Below, one piece after another: positions 26,368 through 35,138 of a stretch of 64,000 nt of DNA. The stretch is taken from contig NZ_LR701492.1 of the NCBI RefSeq assembly GCF_902498785.1, forward strand, positions 42,368 to 106,367, in the 5' to 3' direction. Position 1 is the stretch's first letter. Each line of letters starts with the position of its first letter. Below the pieces are notes generated by a model. The model saw only the letters and a program-made list of their open reading frames with translations. It did not search any database and was not told the DNA's origin. The translations under genes were made by a program, and so were the position numbers. The DNA is from Sphingomonas sp. EC-HK361. GTDB taxonomy: Bacteria; Pseudomonadota; Alphaproteobacteria; Sphingomonadales; Sphingomonadaceae.

Positions 26368-28635
26368 TTAGGCAGCCTCGCGGTGAAAGCCGTGGCGCAC
26401 GCGGTCTCGCAGCCCCTGCGACCAGCTGCGACGCCGCGCAAAGCCGTCCGAATAATAGGAAGCGGACCCCATGTAGAACTGGACGGCATCGCCATAACCG
26501 CGCCGCGCATGCTCGGGATAATCGACCTGGTTGAACACCGCGCCAGCGACCGGCGTGTGCAGCAGCTGCATCGCGGCGCGAAGCTGCTCGACCGTGGTCT
26601 TGCCCCAGTGGACGACCATGACGGTCGAATCGGCGATCCCCGACAGCGTCGTCGCGTCGCGCACCGCCAGGATCGCCGGCGCATTGATGACCACCAGATC
26701 GAAGCGGTCGTGGAGATCGTTCAGCAGCCGCGCGACCTGCCAGCCCTGGATCAGCGACGCCGGATTGCGCACCGGTTCGCGGGTGCTCAGCACGACCGGT
26801 GCCAGCTCGGCCGCGGCATCGCCTTCCCCGGCCTTCGCCGCCGGGATCAGCTGCTGCATGTCGCCGGTGCGGGTCAGCAGCTCGACCAGATCGGGCATGC
26901 CCGACGTTCCCTGGATCGTGCGCAGGATGCTCGGTCCCGGACGCCGGAGGTCGAGATCAACGACGACCGCACTTCGCCCCATCGACACCGCCGCCGCCGC
27001 GATCGTCAGCGCGACGCTCGACTTGCCGTCGCCGGGCAGCGGCGAGGTGACGAGGACGCTCTGGCTCTCGCGGCCAGCCGCCAGGTCGCCGATCTCCGAC
27101 GTGAGGGTGCGGGCGACTTCCGCGAACAGCGACTGGGGTTCGGTGACCACCGGATTGTCCTCAGTCGTCATCGGGATTTCGCGCGGCAGCAGCGGCAGCA
27201 TCGCGAAGGTGCGCAAGCCGAACAGGCGGTGCAGCTGCTCCCCGCTGCGCAGCTTGTTGTCGAACATCTCGATGCAGAACACGATCAGCAGCGCGAGCAT
27301 CAGCGATCCGACAAAGGCGGCAAGCGCCATCTTCTTGGGCGCCGGCGCGACCGGGATCAGCGGCGCGGTGGCGGCCGACACCATGCTGGAATTGACGCCC
27401 GTGGTTTCCAGTTCGGAGCGCACCGTCTGGGCACGCTGCGCCGTCGTCAGATACGCCTGCCGCGCGACCTCGGCGCGGCGATCGAGCACCGACAGATCGA
27501 CATTGTTCGCGTTGTTGCGAAAGGTCTGCGCCGCAAGCGTGGACAGCCGCGCCTGAAGCTGTCCGGCCCGCGCTGCCGCCGCCCGTGCCTCGCCGCCGGC
27601 CAGCTGCTGCTCGCGCCCGGCATCGGTGCTGTTCTTCGTCCGCTCGGCGGAGATGACCGCTGCGCGCTCGCGATCGAGATCGGTTCGGACCTGGGTGAGT
27701 TGCGCCTCGACCCGCTGACGGTCGGGATGGTTCGCGCCGAGCGCGACCGAAAGCTGCGAACGCTCGCGCTGCAGGTCGTCATACTGGCGTTGCAGCGCAT
27801 CGACGACGGGCGACGTCGCGCCGGCGACCGTGCGCATCTGCGCAGCGCTGGCGGCGCTGGCCGAACGCTGCGCGGTGGCGGCGTTCATCGCGGCGGCGGA
27901 CGCTTCCTCGACCGCGATGCGGTTCATCTGCTGATAGTCCTCGGCGCTCCCCGCGCCGATCGGCATGTTGTGGGCGCGGCGGAATTCGGCGACGGCGCGC
28001 TCGGCCTTCTCGACCTCGCCGCCCAGCCGCGCGCTTTCCGAAGCGAGCGCGCGGGTCACGCCGTCGCGCCACGTCTGGCGGCGGTTGGAGCGCAGCTTCT
28101 GCAGGCTCTCGACATAGCGGTTGGCGACGCGCGCGGCGAGCTGCGGCGTGCCCTCGCGCACGACGATGTCGATGAAATCGGAATCGTTCGCGCTGACGAC
28201 CCGCGTCTGGGCCATCAACTGCATCGTCGCCTGCTGCGCGGTCATCGGCGTGCCCGCGGTGAAGGTCGCATTATGCTCGAGATCGAGGTCCTTCACGACC
28301 TGTTCGGCCAGCGCCTGCGATCGGTAGATGCGCGCTTCGTTGGCGACGCGCTGCTGGTTGCGCGCGGCATCCGCCTGGTTCGATCCGTTGGCGTCATTCA
28401 GCTCGACCTGGACGGTCGCGGTCGCTTCATACTGGTCGGGCAGACGCAGCTGGATGAAGGTGACGACCGCGACGCACACCGTCACGATCCCGAGCACCAT
28501 CGGCAGATGGCGCCTGAGCAGGAACCAGATCTGGCGCGCCGACATGCGCTGCATCTCGAACGAAAGATCGCGCGGGGATTCGGCCATCGCGCCGCGATAA
28601 TTTCCGTCGATCAGGGCTAGTTGTGCTGGCGCCAT
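26368..28635 (-). CDS. Wzc-like polysaccharide co-polymerase with BY-kinase domain
   Basis: This 755-residue fusion has transmembrane helices near 45-65 and 436-456, a periplasmic Wzz/GumC-type domain with long coiled coils (about 190-400), and a cytoplasmic kinase-like ATPase. The Walker A is PLPGDGKSS (532-540) and Walker A' is VVVDLDLRRPG. The Walker B strand reads LVVINAPAI, with Asn651 where most BY-kinases have Asp. The C-terminal tyrosine cluster is small (Tyr714, 721, 727, 728). It should control chain length and bridge to the Wza-type export protein. It is the first gene of the operon that continues into cysD, cysNC and cysQ. Confidence 0.92.
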   Translation of the reverse strand: MAPAQLALIDGNYRGAMAESPRDLSFEMQRMSARQIWFLLRRHLPMVLGIVTVCVAVVTFIQLRLPDQYEATATVQVELNDANGSNQADAARNQQRVANEARIYRSQALAEQVVKDLDLEHNATFTAGTPMTAQQATMQLMAQTRVVSANDSDFIDIVVREGTPQLAARVANRYVESLQKLRSNRRQTWRDGVTRALASESARLGGEVEKAERAVAEFRRAHNMPIGAGSAEDYQQMNRIAVEEASAAAMNAATAQRSASAASAAQMRTVAGATSPVVDALQRQYDDLQRERSQLSVALGANHPDRQRVEAQLTQVRTDLDRERAAVISAERTKNSTDAGREQQLAGGEARAAAARAGQLQARLSTLAAQTFRNNANNVDLSVLDRRAEVARQAYLTTAQRAQTVRSELETTGVNSSMVSAATAPLIPVAPAPKKMALAAFVGSLMLALLIVFCIEMFDNKLRSGEQLHRLFGLRTFAMLPLLPREIPMTTEDNPVVTEPQSLFAEVARTLTSEIGDLAAGRESQSVLVTSPLPGDGKSSVALTIAAAAVSMGRSAVVVDLDLRRPGPSILRTIQGTSGMPDLVELLTRTGDMQQLIPAAKAGEGDAAAELAPVVLSTREPVRNPASLIQGWQVARLLNDLHDRFDLVVINAPAILAVRDATTLSGIADSTVMVVHWGKTTVEQLRAAMQLLHTPVAGAVFNQVDYPEHARRGYGDAVQFYMGSASYYSDGFARRRSWSQGLRDRVRHGFHREAA

Positions 28636-28995
28636 GACAGTCCCTCGGGATTAGGCGGAAGCGCGCAGGTTGAATCCCCCCTCCACGGACTTCCGACGTT
28701 GCAAGGGAGTGTGCGGCGACCCGCGCTGCGGTGCAAAAGCGCATCGGAGCGGGGGCTTGCGCATACGGGCTAAGACTTCGGCATATCCGCCGCGCAGGCG
28801 CCGAACACCGCACACCGCCGAAAGCATGACGCCCCGCGGTACCCGGAATTGCCGTTCTGATGGCGCGTCGCCCATGGCAAAGGATCGCGCCTAGGAAGGG
28901 CCGATGTCAGACCTATTCGGAAGCGACGGACGAGGATTCCGCGCGTGCGGCGCGGGTTGTGCGCACGCCGGCCGTATGCGCGATCGGCGACGCCC
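28636..28995. promoter_or_regulatory. Divergent promoter region, no gene seen
   Basis: These 360 bp lie between the divergent starts of the Wzc-like gene and the NarL-type regulator gene, so both promoters should be here. I found no convincing promoter hexamers, terminator or long inverted repeat. Confidence 0.4.
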
Positions 28996-29628
28996 GTGAC
29001 CGCGCGGCGAGTCATCCTGGCCGACGACCACCCGTTCCTGCTGCGCGGGCTCGCTGACCTGGTATCGGTCGAACCGGGCTTTCAGGTCGTCGGCATGGCG
29101 AGCACCGGGCGGCAGGCGCTGGCGCTGGTCGAGCGACTGAAACCCGACATCGCCGTTTTCGATCTAGCGATGCACGATCTCGACGGCCTGGCCGTGCTTC
29201 GCCGTATCAGTCAGGCCAACCTGTCGACGCGGGTCGTCCTTTTGGCCGCGACGATCACGCCCGCGCAGAAATCGCGAGCGCTGGCGCTCGGCGCGTGGGG
29301 CGTCGTGCCGAAGGACGATGCGCCGGGAACGCTCATTGCATGCCTGTGCACGGTCGCGGCGGGGGAGCGCTGGCAGCACGAGGAACCCCGGGAAACAATC
29401 GATCCGATACCGCCGCCAGCCGCGCGCCGCGTCGCACGGCTGACCCCGCGCGAGCGCGAGATTGCCGATCTGGTTTCGCGCGGCCTGTCGAACCGCGCCA
29501 TCGCGGCGCAGGTGGGAACGGCGGAGGGAACGGTGAAAATTCACCTCCACAATATCTTCCGCAAGATGAAGGTCGCGAACCGCACCGCGCTCGCCGCGCT
29601 GAAATTCGAGAATGGCGACAGGGTCTAG
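28996..29628 (+). CDS. NarL/FixJ-type response regulator
   Basis: This 210-residue response regulator has a complete receiver: acidic pair Asp10-Asp11 (ILADDHPF), phosphoacceptor Asp56 (IAVFDLAMHD) and Lys106 (VVPKDDA). A LuxR-type helix-turn-helix follows (LTPREREIADLVSRGLSNRAI, then TVKIHLHNIFRKMKVANRTAL). The GTG at 28996 starts the receiver at its normal place; an upstream ATG at 28945 would add an unlikely Arg-rich tail. No histidine kinase gene is adjacent. It converges with the Wzy-like gene with a 4-bp overlap. It is the only regulator in the locus with a normal phosphorylation site. Confidence 0.88.
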   Translation: MTARRVILADDHPFLLRGLADLVSVEPGFQVVGMASTGRQALALVERLKPDIAVFDLAMHDLDGLAVLRRISQANLSTRVVLLAATITPAQKSRALALGAWGVVPKDDAPGTLIACLCTVAAGERWQHEEPRETIDPIPPPAARRVARLTPREREIADLVSRGLSNRAIAAQVGTAEGTVKIHLHNIFRKMKVANRTALAALKFENGDRV

Positions 29629-30941
29629 GCCGCGACCGGATCGGGCGGGATCGGGTCCTGCACCCCGCGCGCAGGCTCGGGCCGGACATAGATGACGCTC
29701 AGCGCGACCATCACCGGCATCACCCACATGCGCGAATACATGTGCGGGTAGGACGCGGTGTAGATAAGGAAAACGGCCACCACCGCGCAGGCCATCGCCC
29801 CTCCCGGCCGACTTCGCTTCAACCCCGCGATCGCCATGATGACCAGGAGGACGAGCATCGTCATCAGCCCGACAAAGGCGACCGCGCCGCCCTCGTTCCA
29901 GATCAGCAGATACAGGTCGTGCACCGGATTGTCGTATTGGCTGAGTTCCCGGTAACGATCGACCCCCATGCCGATCACGGTCGTGTTTTCCGCAAAGGTC
30001 CACGCCTCCGCGATCAGTTCCGACCGGTTCACGAACGTGCCGGCCTGGTTGATGTCGCCGCTTTCGACCGCGCTGCCGACGCGGGTCTGGAACGCCTTCG
30101 GCAACGGCGCACCACTCGCCACGAACAGCCCGAGCGCGACCGCCATGACAAGACCGAGGCGTACGACATGGCGGAAACCCAGCACCGTCAGCGTAAGGCC
30201 GATCGCGACGATACAGGCGAAGAAGCCGGTGAACGATGCGCTGAGCATCAACCCCCACAGCAGAATGACGGCGCAGACTAGGCCCAGCAGCCGTGGCATG
30301 GCCTTTATGTTCAACGTGTAGATCAGCATCGGCAGCGAAAAGGCGACGACCGCGCCGTTGGGATTGGGTTGGCCGGCCATCGCACCCAGCCGGTCGTTGC
30401 CCGTGATGAACCCGTCGCCGAGCAGCCCGATCGTATCGTGGTAGGTGAAGACGAAGGTCGTCGCGATCCCGATCGCTTCCGACAAGGTGGTGCCAAGCAC
30501 GAAGAGCATGGGCAGGATTCGGGTCAGCCGCCGCTCCTGCTGCATCAGAAGGAGCGGGATAAAGAGGTAGGCGACGGTATACTGGCTCGCCACATTGGCC
30601 CAGCGCAGCGGATCGCCATTGATGATCGAGCTGACGAACAGCCCGCCGAGCATCATCGCCAGCCCGGCGATCCAGTAAGGCGTCAGCGGACCGAAGGGCA
30701 TCAGGTTCAGCCGTCCCTGCACCGCGACGATGCCAAGGCAGGCAAAGAAGGCGATGTCGGAAAAGGTCAGATTGATTTGCCCGACGCGCAGCAGACTCCA
30801 TCCGCTGAAGAACACCGCAAAGAACAGGCACGACTTCGCGATCCTGCCCCAGGCGACGGCGTGCTCGTCCATCGCGACGCGCAGGCTGGGCGCGGTGGCG
30901 CGCCAGCCGGGCTGCACGGGTTCGATGACATCGCTGGTCAC
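29625..30941 (-). CDS. Wzy-like O-antigen polymerase/ligase family membrane protein
   Basis: This inner-membrane protein has up to 438 residues and about ten helices. A large periplasmic loop (about residues 265-330) contains FVNRSELIAEAWTFAEN and the conserved family segment VIGMGVDRYRELSQYDNPVHDLYL, where the His belongs to the usual H-N/D pattern. It should polymerise repeat units in the periplasm, working with the Wzx-like and Wzc-like proteins. The first codon is GTG at 30941; ATG 30872 is a possible later start. It is a single minus-strand gene between two plus-strand units. Confidence 0.85.
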   Translation of the reverse strand: MTSDVIEPVQPGWRATAPSLRVAMDEHAVAWGRIAKSCLFFAVFFSGWSLLRVGQINLTFSDIAFFACLGIVAVQGRLNLMPFGPLTPYWIAGLAMMLGGLFVSSIINGDPLRWANVASQYTVAYLFIPLLLMQQERRLTRILPMLFVLGTTLSEAIGIATTFVFTYHDTIGLLGDGFITGNDRLGAMAGQPNPNGAVVAFSLPMLIYTLNIKAMPRLLGLVCAVILLWGLMLSASFTGFFACIVAIGLTLTVLGFRHVVRLGLVMAVALGLFVASGAPLPKAFQTRVGSAVESGDINQAGTFVNRSELIAEAWTFAENTTVIGMGVDRYRELSQYDNPVHDLYLLIWNEGGAVAFVGLMTMLVLLVIMAIAGLKRSRPGGAMACAVVAVFLIYTASYPHMYSRMWVMPVMVALSVIYVRPEPARGVQDPIPPDPVAA

Positions 30942-31233
30942 GCAGTGGTCCCCGCACGATTTCTGGGTGACGCCGGCCGACCGACTGGCGCCGCGCTGAC
31001 CCTGCGCGCGGACGGACCAGACCGCAAACGGCCTTCGGGAGAGTGCGGTCAGTCATGCTGGCTACGCCTTTCCGACAGGGATTACCTCTTTCGGTCAGGA
31101 TCATCGACGTTGCGGGGTTTGCGGTGCCGTCGGGCTAGCCCGGCCTACCCGTAATGGTGCGACCGCCATCCCGCTGATCGATTGAAGACGCGGCGCACCG
31201 ACCGGATAACCGTGATCTTCAGGCAGCGTTGGG

Positions 31234-32241
31234 GTGTCCTTCGTGCGTTCAGTTCTCTCGCCGCTCCGCGACCCGGAACCCGCGATCGATCCGTCTCGCG
31301 AACCGAACGCGCACGCGACGCCAGCAAGGGTGAAGGTCCTCTACATAGCGGGCTATGGGCGCAGCGGCACGACCCTGCTCGATATCGCACTCGGCGAGCA
31401 TCCGGCCGTCATGGGCGGCGGCGAGATCGCGACGCTCGCGCGCCATGTCTGGGCGAATGACGAATATTGCGCATGCGGCGCATCGGTGCGTGCCTGCCCG
31501 GTGTGGCGCGAGATCGTCACCGACTGGCGCGCCGGCGAGCCGCCAACGCTGATCGACGACTATCGCCGCGCGCAGGAGCGGACGGAGACGATCCTCGGGC
31601 TTGGCCGCATCGCGGAGCGCTGGCGCGGCGACGCCCATGCCGCGCGCACCGTCAAGCTGCTGCGCGCCGTCGTTGCACGATCCGCGCGACCCGTCGTCGT
31701 CGATTCCTCGAAGCTGCCGGGGCGCGCCCTTGCGCTCGCGGCGATGGAGGGGATCGAGCTGTTCGTCGTCCATGTCGTCCGCGATCCGCGCGGTGTCGCG
31801 TGGTCGCTGAACAAGGCGATCAAGCGGCAGGTCGACAAGGGCGTCCAGCGCGAGCTTCGCCCGAAGCCCCTCGCCTACACCGCGCTGCGCTGGTCGATCG
31901 TCAACCTGGCGACCGAATGGCTATGCCGCCGTGTCGGGCCGGGCCGCCATGTGCGGGTGCGCTACGAGGAATTCGTCGCCGATCCGCCCGCCACTCTCGC
32001 GCGCATCCTGACGCTCGTCGGAGAGCGCCCGGTGCCAAGCGTGCTCGGCGCGCCGATGGTCCCGCAGCATCAGGTCGCCGGCAGCCGCCACCGGATGCAG
32101 AGCGCGATCACGATTGCCAGCGATGAACGCTGGAAGACCGCGATGCCGCGGTTGCGGCGTTGGTGGGTCACCCTACTGACCGCACCGCTTCTCCGACGCT
32201 ACGGCTACGCGCTGGGCGTGCCCGCCGAGGACGAATCGTGA
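31234..32241 (+). CDS. PAPS-dependent sulfotransferase
   Basis: This protein has up to 335 residues. The phosphosulfate-binding loop is YIAGYGRSGTTLLDIAL and the 3'-phosphate motif is VHVVRDPRGVAWSLNKAI near residue 175. A cysteine-rich patch (YCACGASVRACPVW) is unusual and may bind metal or form a structural cluster. The GTG at 31234 is used, but the first 30 residues look poorly structured and the GTG just before KVLYIAGYG (about 31330, with an AGG nearby) is a real alternative. Its stop overlaps the start of the PL1 lyase gene (GTGA). It is the third sulfotransferase in the locus. Confidence 0.85.
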   Translation: MSFVRSVLSPLRDPEPAIDPSREPNAHATPARVKVLYIAGYGRSGTTLLDIALGEHPAVMGGGEIATLARHVWANDEYCACGASVRACPVWREIVTDWRAGEPPTLIDDYRRAQERTETILGLGRIAERWRGDAHAARTVKLLRAVVARSARPVVVDSSKLPGRALALAAMEGIELFVVHVVRDPRGVAWSLNKAIKRQVDKGVQRELRPKPLAYTALRWSIVNLATEWLCRRVGPGRHVRVRYEEFVADPPATLARILTLVGERPVPSVLGAPMVPQHQVAGSRHRMQSAITIASDERWKTAMPRLRRWWVTLLTAPLLRRYGYALGVPAEDES

Positions 32242-33602
32242 CACCGCTACGCGCCCTGCTGATCGCCGCCAGCTTTGCCATCGCGATCGGCAGCGCAGGA
32301 TGCTCGCGCGCTAAAAGCGCCGCCGCCGCGCCGCCGCCTGCACCGCAGCCGGTTGCGGGGAAACCGGCGTTCGGCGGTGCCATCGGTTACGGCGCGGCCG
32401 CCGCCGGAGGACGCGGCGGGCGCGTCATCGCGGTGACGACGCTCGCCGATGGCGTGGCCGGAAGCTTCCGTGCGTGCGTGGAGGCGTCGGGCCCGCGCAC
32501 CTGCGTCTTCCGTGTCGCCGGGGTGATCCGCTTTGCCGACAAGCCGCCGGTCATCCGCAATCCCTTCCTCACGATCGCGGGACAGACCGCGCCGGGCGGC
32601 GGCGTGACGATCGCGCATTCGGGCGGCCCGCTCGGCCGCACGCCGATCCTCGTCAAGGACACCCACGATATCGTCATCCGCTTCATCCGCGTCCGCAACG
32701 ACCGTATCGGCGGCAGCCGCGGGTCGGAAGACAGTTTCACGATCGAGAACAGCGACAATGTCATCCTCGATCATGTGAGCGCGAGCTGGGCACGTGACGA
32801 ACTCATCAACGGCTATGGCGACAACGACCGAATCACCGTCAGCAACTCGATCTTCGCGCAAGGCATTCCGCGACATGACAAATGCGCGCTGCTGGCGAGC
32901 GACCCGAAGGGGCCGCAGCGCTTCAGCTTCGTCGGCAACATTTGCGCGCACAATGGCGACCGCAATCCGGAGCTCGATTTCACGCCCAAATCGTGCGTCG
33001 AGATCGTCAACAACGTCTTCTACAACGCCCAGTCGGAATTCGCCGAAATCTGGGAGAAGTTCGGCGGCGTCCCCGTCGCGTTGATCGGCAACAGCTTCAT
33101 CGCCGGCCCCAATACCGCCGCGCACGCGATCGGTATCGCGCGCAACGCGCCAGGATCGACCGGGCGGGCACGGGTTTACCTTTGGGACAATGATTTCGAC
33201 GGCGGCTTCGTCCCGATGTCGCCGACGCTGGCCGAGGTGACAGAATCCGCGCCGCCCTGCCCCGGCACGGTGAAGGCGCAGCCGGCGCAGGCAGCCTATG
33301 AGTCGGTTCTCGCGACCGCCGGCGCGTTCCCGCGAGACGCCTTCGACGCGAAGATCGTCGCCAACATCAGGAAGCGCGGCGGCCGGATCGTCCACCAGCC
33401 GGGCGAGATTCCGGCGATCGCACCCGGCACGCCCTATCCCGATACCGACGAGGACGGGATGGACGACCGCTGGGAAGCGGCGCACGGCGCGGACCCGCGC
33501 CGCTTCGATGCCTGGGCGACCGATGGGCGCGGCGTCACCCATCTCGATGCCTTCCTCGACGATATGGCGCGTCGCGCGATGCGACCTGCCGATCCGGTGT
33601 GA
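32238..33602 (+). CDS. PL1-family (pectate-lyase-like) polysaccharide lyase, lipoprotein
   Basis: This 454-residue protein has a lipoprotein signal (IAIGSAGCSR lipobox), a proline/alanine linker and a right-handed beta-helix of the PL1 pectate-lyase type. Family features include GAIGYGAAAAGGRGG at the start of the helix, FRVAGVIRF, LTIAGQTAPGGGVTI, and DHVSASWARDE. The C-terminal PDTDEDGMDDRWE looks like a calcium-binding thrombospondin-type-3-like motif. It probably cuts the locus's own polymer during export, release or turnover. It uses GTG at 32238 and is coupled to both neighbours. The true substrate could be a glycan with uronic acids. Confidence 0.87.
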   Translation: MTPLRALLIAASFAIAIGSAGCSRAKSAAAAPPPAPQPVAGKPAFGGAIGYGAAAAGGRGGRVIAVTTLADGVAGSFRACVEASGPRTCVFRVAGVIRFADKPPVIRNPFLTIAGQTAPGGGVTIAHSGGPLGRTPILVKDTHDIVIRFIRVRNDRIGGSRGSEDSFTIENSDNVILDHVSASWARDELINGYGDNDRITVSNSIFAQGIPRHDKCALLASDPKGPQRFSFVGNICAHNGDRNPELDFTPKSCVEIVNNVFYNAQSEFAEIWEKFGGVPVALIGNSFIAGPNTAAHAIGIARNAPGSTGRARVYLWDNDFDGGFVPMSPTLAEVTESAPPCPGTVKAQPAQAAYESVLATAGAFPRDAFDAKIVANIRKRGGRIVHQPGEIPAIAPGTPYPDTDEDGMDDRWEAAHGADPRRFDAWATDGRGVTHLDAFLDDMARRAMRPADPV

Positions 33603-34789
33603 ACGCGCTCACCTCCCCGATCCGCGCGGCACCGCCTGCGACCGAAGCCAGCGAACCCGTGCGCATCTGCTTCCCCTTTTCGGGCGACGCGGTCGGGGGA
33701 AGCCACGTCTCGGTCCTGGGGCTGGTCGGCCAGCTCGATCCAGCACACTACCGTGCGCTCATCGTTCCAGAGCTTGCCGATGGCAACATCGCACGCCTGT
33801 TCGCAGGGCATGAAATGCTGCCCGATCCGGTCGCCCGCCCGCGCCGCTTCGTGCCGGGTCACGCACTCGGTCTCGCAAAGTTCGTCGGCACGCTTGCCGG
33901 AGTGCCGGAACGGATGCGCTTCCTGCGGCGTCATCGGATCGCGATCGTGCATCTGAACGATGGGCGCACGAGCGCGAACTGGGCGCTCGCGGCGCGGCTG
34001 GCCAGCGCGCGCATCGTCTGGCACCACCGGGGCGACCCCGGCGCACTGGGACTCCGCATCGCCGCCCCCCTCCTTGCCGACCGGGTGTTGACCGTGTCGT
34101 CCTTCGCCCTGCCGCGCAAAGGCCTGTGGTCCGCCGCACGCAAGGCGCAGGTCGTCCACAGCCCCTTCGATACCGACATCGCGGTCGATCGCGATGCGGC
34201 GCGGGCCACGCTCGTCCGCGAGCTCGGCGTGTCGCCGGACACGGTAATCCTGGGCTATTTCGGCGCGTTCGTGCCGCGCAAGCGCCCGCTGCTCTTCGCC
34301 GACATGATGGCGCGACTGCGAACGCTGACCGGTCGCCCGGTGATCGGGCTGATGTTCGGGGAAGCGCGCGTGCCCGAAATGGCAGCCGCGCTCGACCGGC
34401 GCATCGCGGAGAACAATGCAGCGGATATCGTCCGCCTGATGGGATACCGCACCCCGGGCGCGTTCTGGATCGCGGCGTGCGACCAGCTTGTCGTGCCGTC
34501 GATCGGCGAGCCGTTCGGACGGACGCTGATCGAGGCGATGGTGGTGGGCACCCCCGTGATCGCGACCGCCTCTGGTGGCAACATCGAGGCGCTGGACGGC
34601 GGCTACGGCGTGCTCGTTGCGGCGGACGATGCCGATGCGCTCGCGCAAGGTTGCGCAGACCTGATCGCGGATCCCGCATCCGCTGCGCGACTTGCCGCCC
34701 GCGCGCGCGGCGCGGCACGCGCCCGCTTCAGCGCCAGACGCCACCATGACCAAGTGACCGCGGTGTATGCCGAACTTCTCCGGGGATGA
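33599..34789 (+). CDS. GT4-family glycosyltransferase
   Basis: This 396-residue GT-B glycosyltransferase begins with GTG at 33599, overlapping the PL1 gene stop. The N-terminal domain has CFPFSGDAVGGSHVSVLGLV. The donor domain has ILGYFGAFVPRKRPLLFADM and E-x7-E as GEPFGRTLIEAMVVGTPVIA near residue 303. It is probably the fourth transferase for the repeat unit. It ends the plus-strand operon sulfotransferase-lyase-glycosyltransferase, and the intergenic DNA after it (34790-35079) holds no gene. Confidence 0.9.
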   Translation: MNALTSPIRAAPPATEASEPVRICFPFSGDAVGGSHVSVLGLVGQLDPAHYRALIVPELADGNIARLFAGHEMLPDPVARPRRFVPGHALGLAKFVGTLAGVPERMRFLRRHRIAIVHLNDGRTSANWALAARLASARIVWHHRGDPGALGLRIAAPLLADRVLTVSSFALPRKGLWSAARKAQVVHSPFDTDIAVDRDAARATLVRELGVSPDTVILGYFGAFVPRKRPLLFADMMARLRTLTGRPVIGLMFGEARVPEMAAALDRRIAENNAADIVRLMGYRTPGAFWIAACDQLVVPSIGEPFGRTLIEAMVVGTPVIATASGGNIEALDGGYGVLVAADDADALAQGCADLIADPASAARLAARARGAARARFSARRHHDQVTAVYAELLRG

Positions 34790-35079
34790 GGATCAGTGAC
34801 GCAGACAAAATAGGACCCGACGACAAAGGGGGGATGGTCGCCGGGTCCGTTGTGAAGCCGATGCTTCGGCCGTGTGCGATAAGCTGGGTGGGGTTTATCG
34901 CAGGTCCGATTACACGCTCATGCCCGTCCTGTGGCAACGGGGCATTTGGGTAATGGCCTTGCGGCTTCATCCTAAAGACTGACCGTGTTTTCCGATCGAC
35001 CGGCTTATTACTTGGTCACGCTCGAAAGCGCTTCGCCAATACTTCGACGCCTAAGCAATGCCGCTACACGCTTCACCAT

Positions 35080-35114
35080 GAAGGCCCGGCCTGCAAAGCG
35101 CCGGCCGGGCCTTC
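35080..35114. terminator. GC-rich hairpin, probable bidirectional terminator
   Basis: The 12-base arms GAAGGCCCGGCC (35080-35091) and GGCCGGGCCTTC (35103-35114) are perfect complements around an 11-base loop. It lies 24 bp past the stop of the minus-strand repeat-protein gene. No long T-run follows on either side. Confidence 0.65.
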
Positions 35115-35138
35115 AATCAGGAATCACCCATCGGCGCC

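Noticed and set aside
25504..28620. Plus-strand open frame of more than 1,000 codons opposite cysD, the regulator gene and the Wzc-like gene
   Set aside because: It is very Arg/His/Asp-rich with no family motifs, and three well-recognised genes use the other strand. Long antisense frames are common in high-GC DNA.
29164..31104. Minus-strand frame of 646 codons
   Set aside because: It is out of frame with the Wzy-like membrane protein on the same strand and gives an Arg-rich product without helices.
3254..34789. Idea that the polysaccharide locus is a recent island
   Set aside because: Codon style and base composition look the same as the flanks by eye, and there is no integrase, tRNA or flanking direct repeat. 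Only the absence of palindromic repeats sets it apart.
34790..35079. Search for a small gene after the last glycosyltransferase gene
   Set aside because: No frame of useful length with a ribosome site was found; only short, low-quality frames are present.
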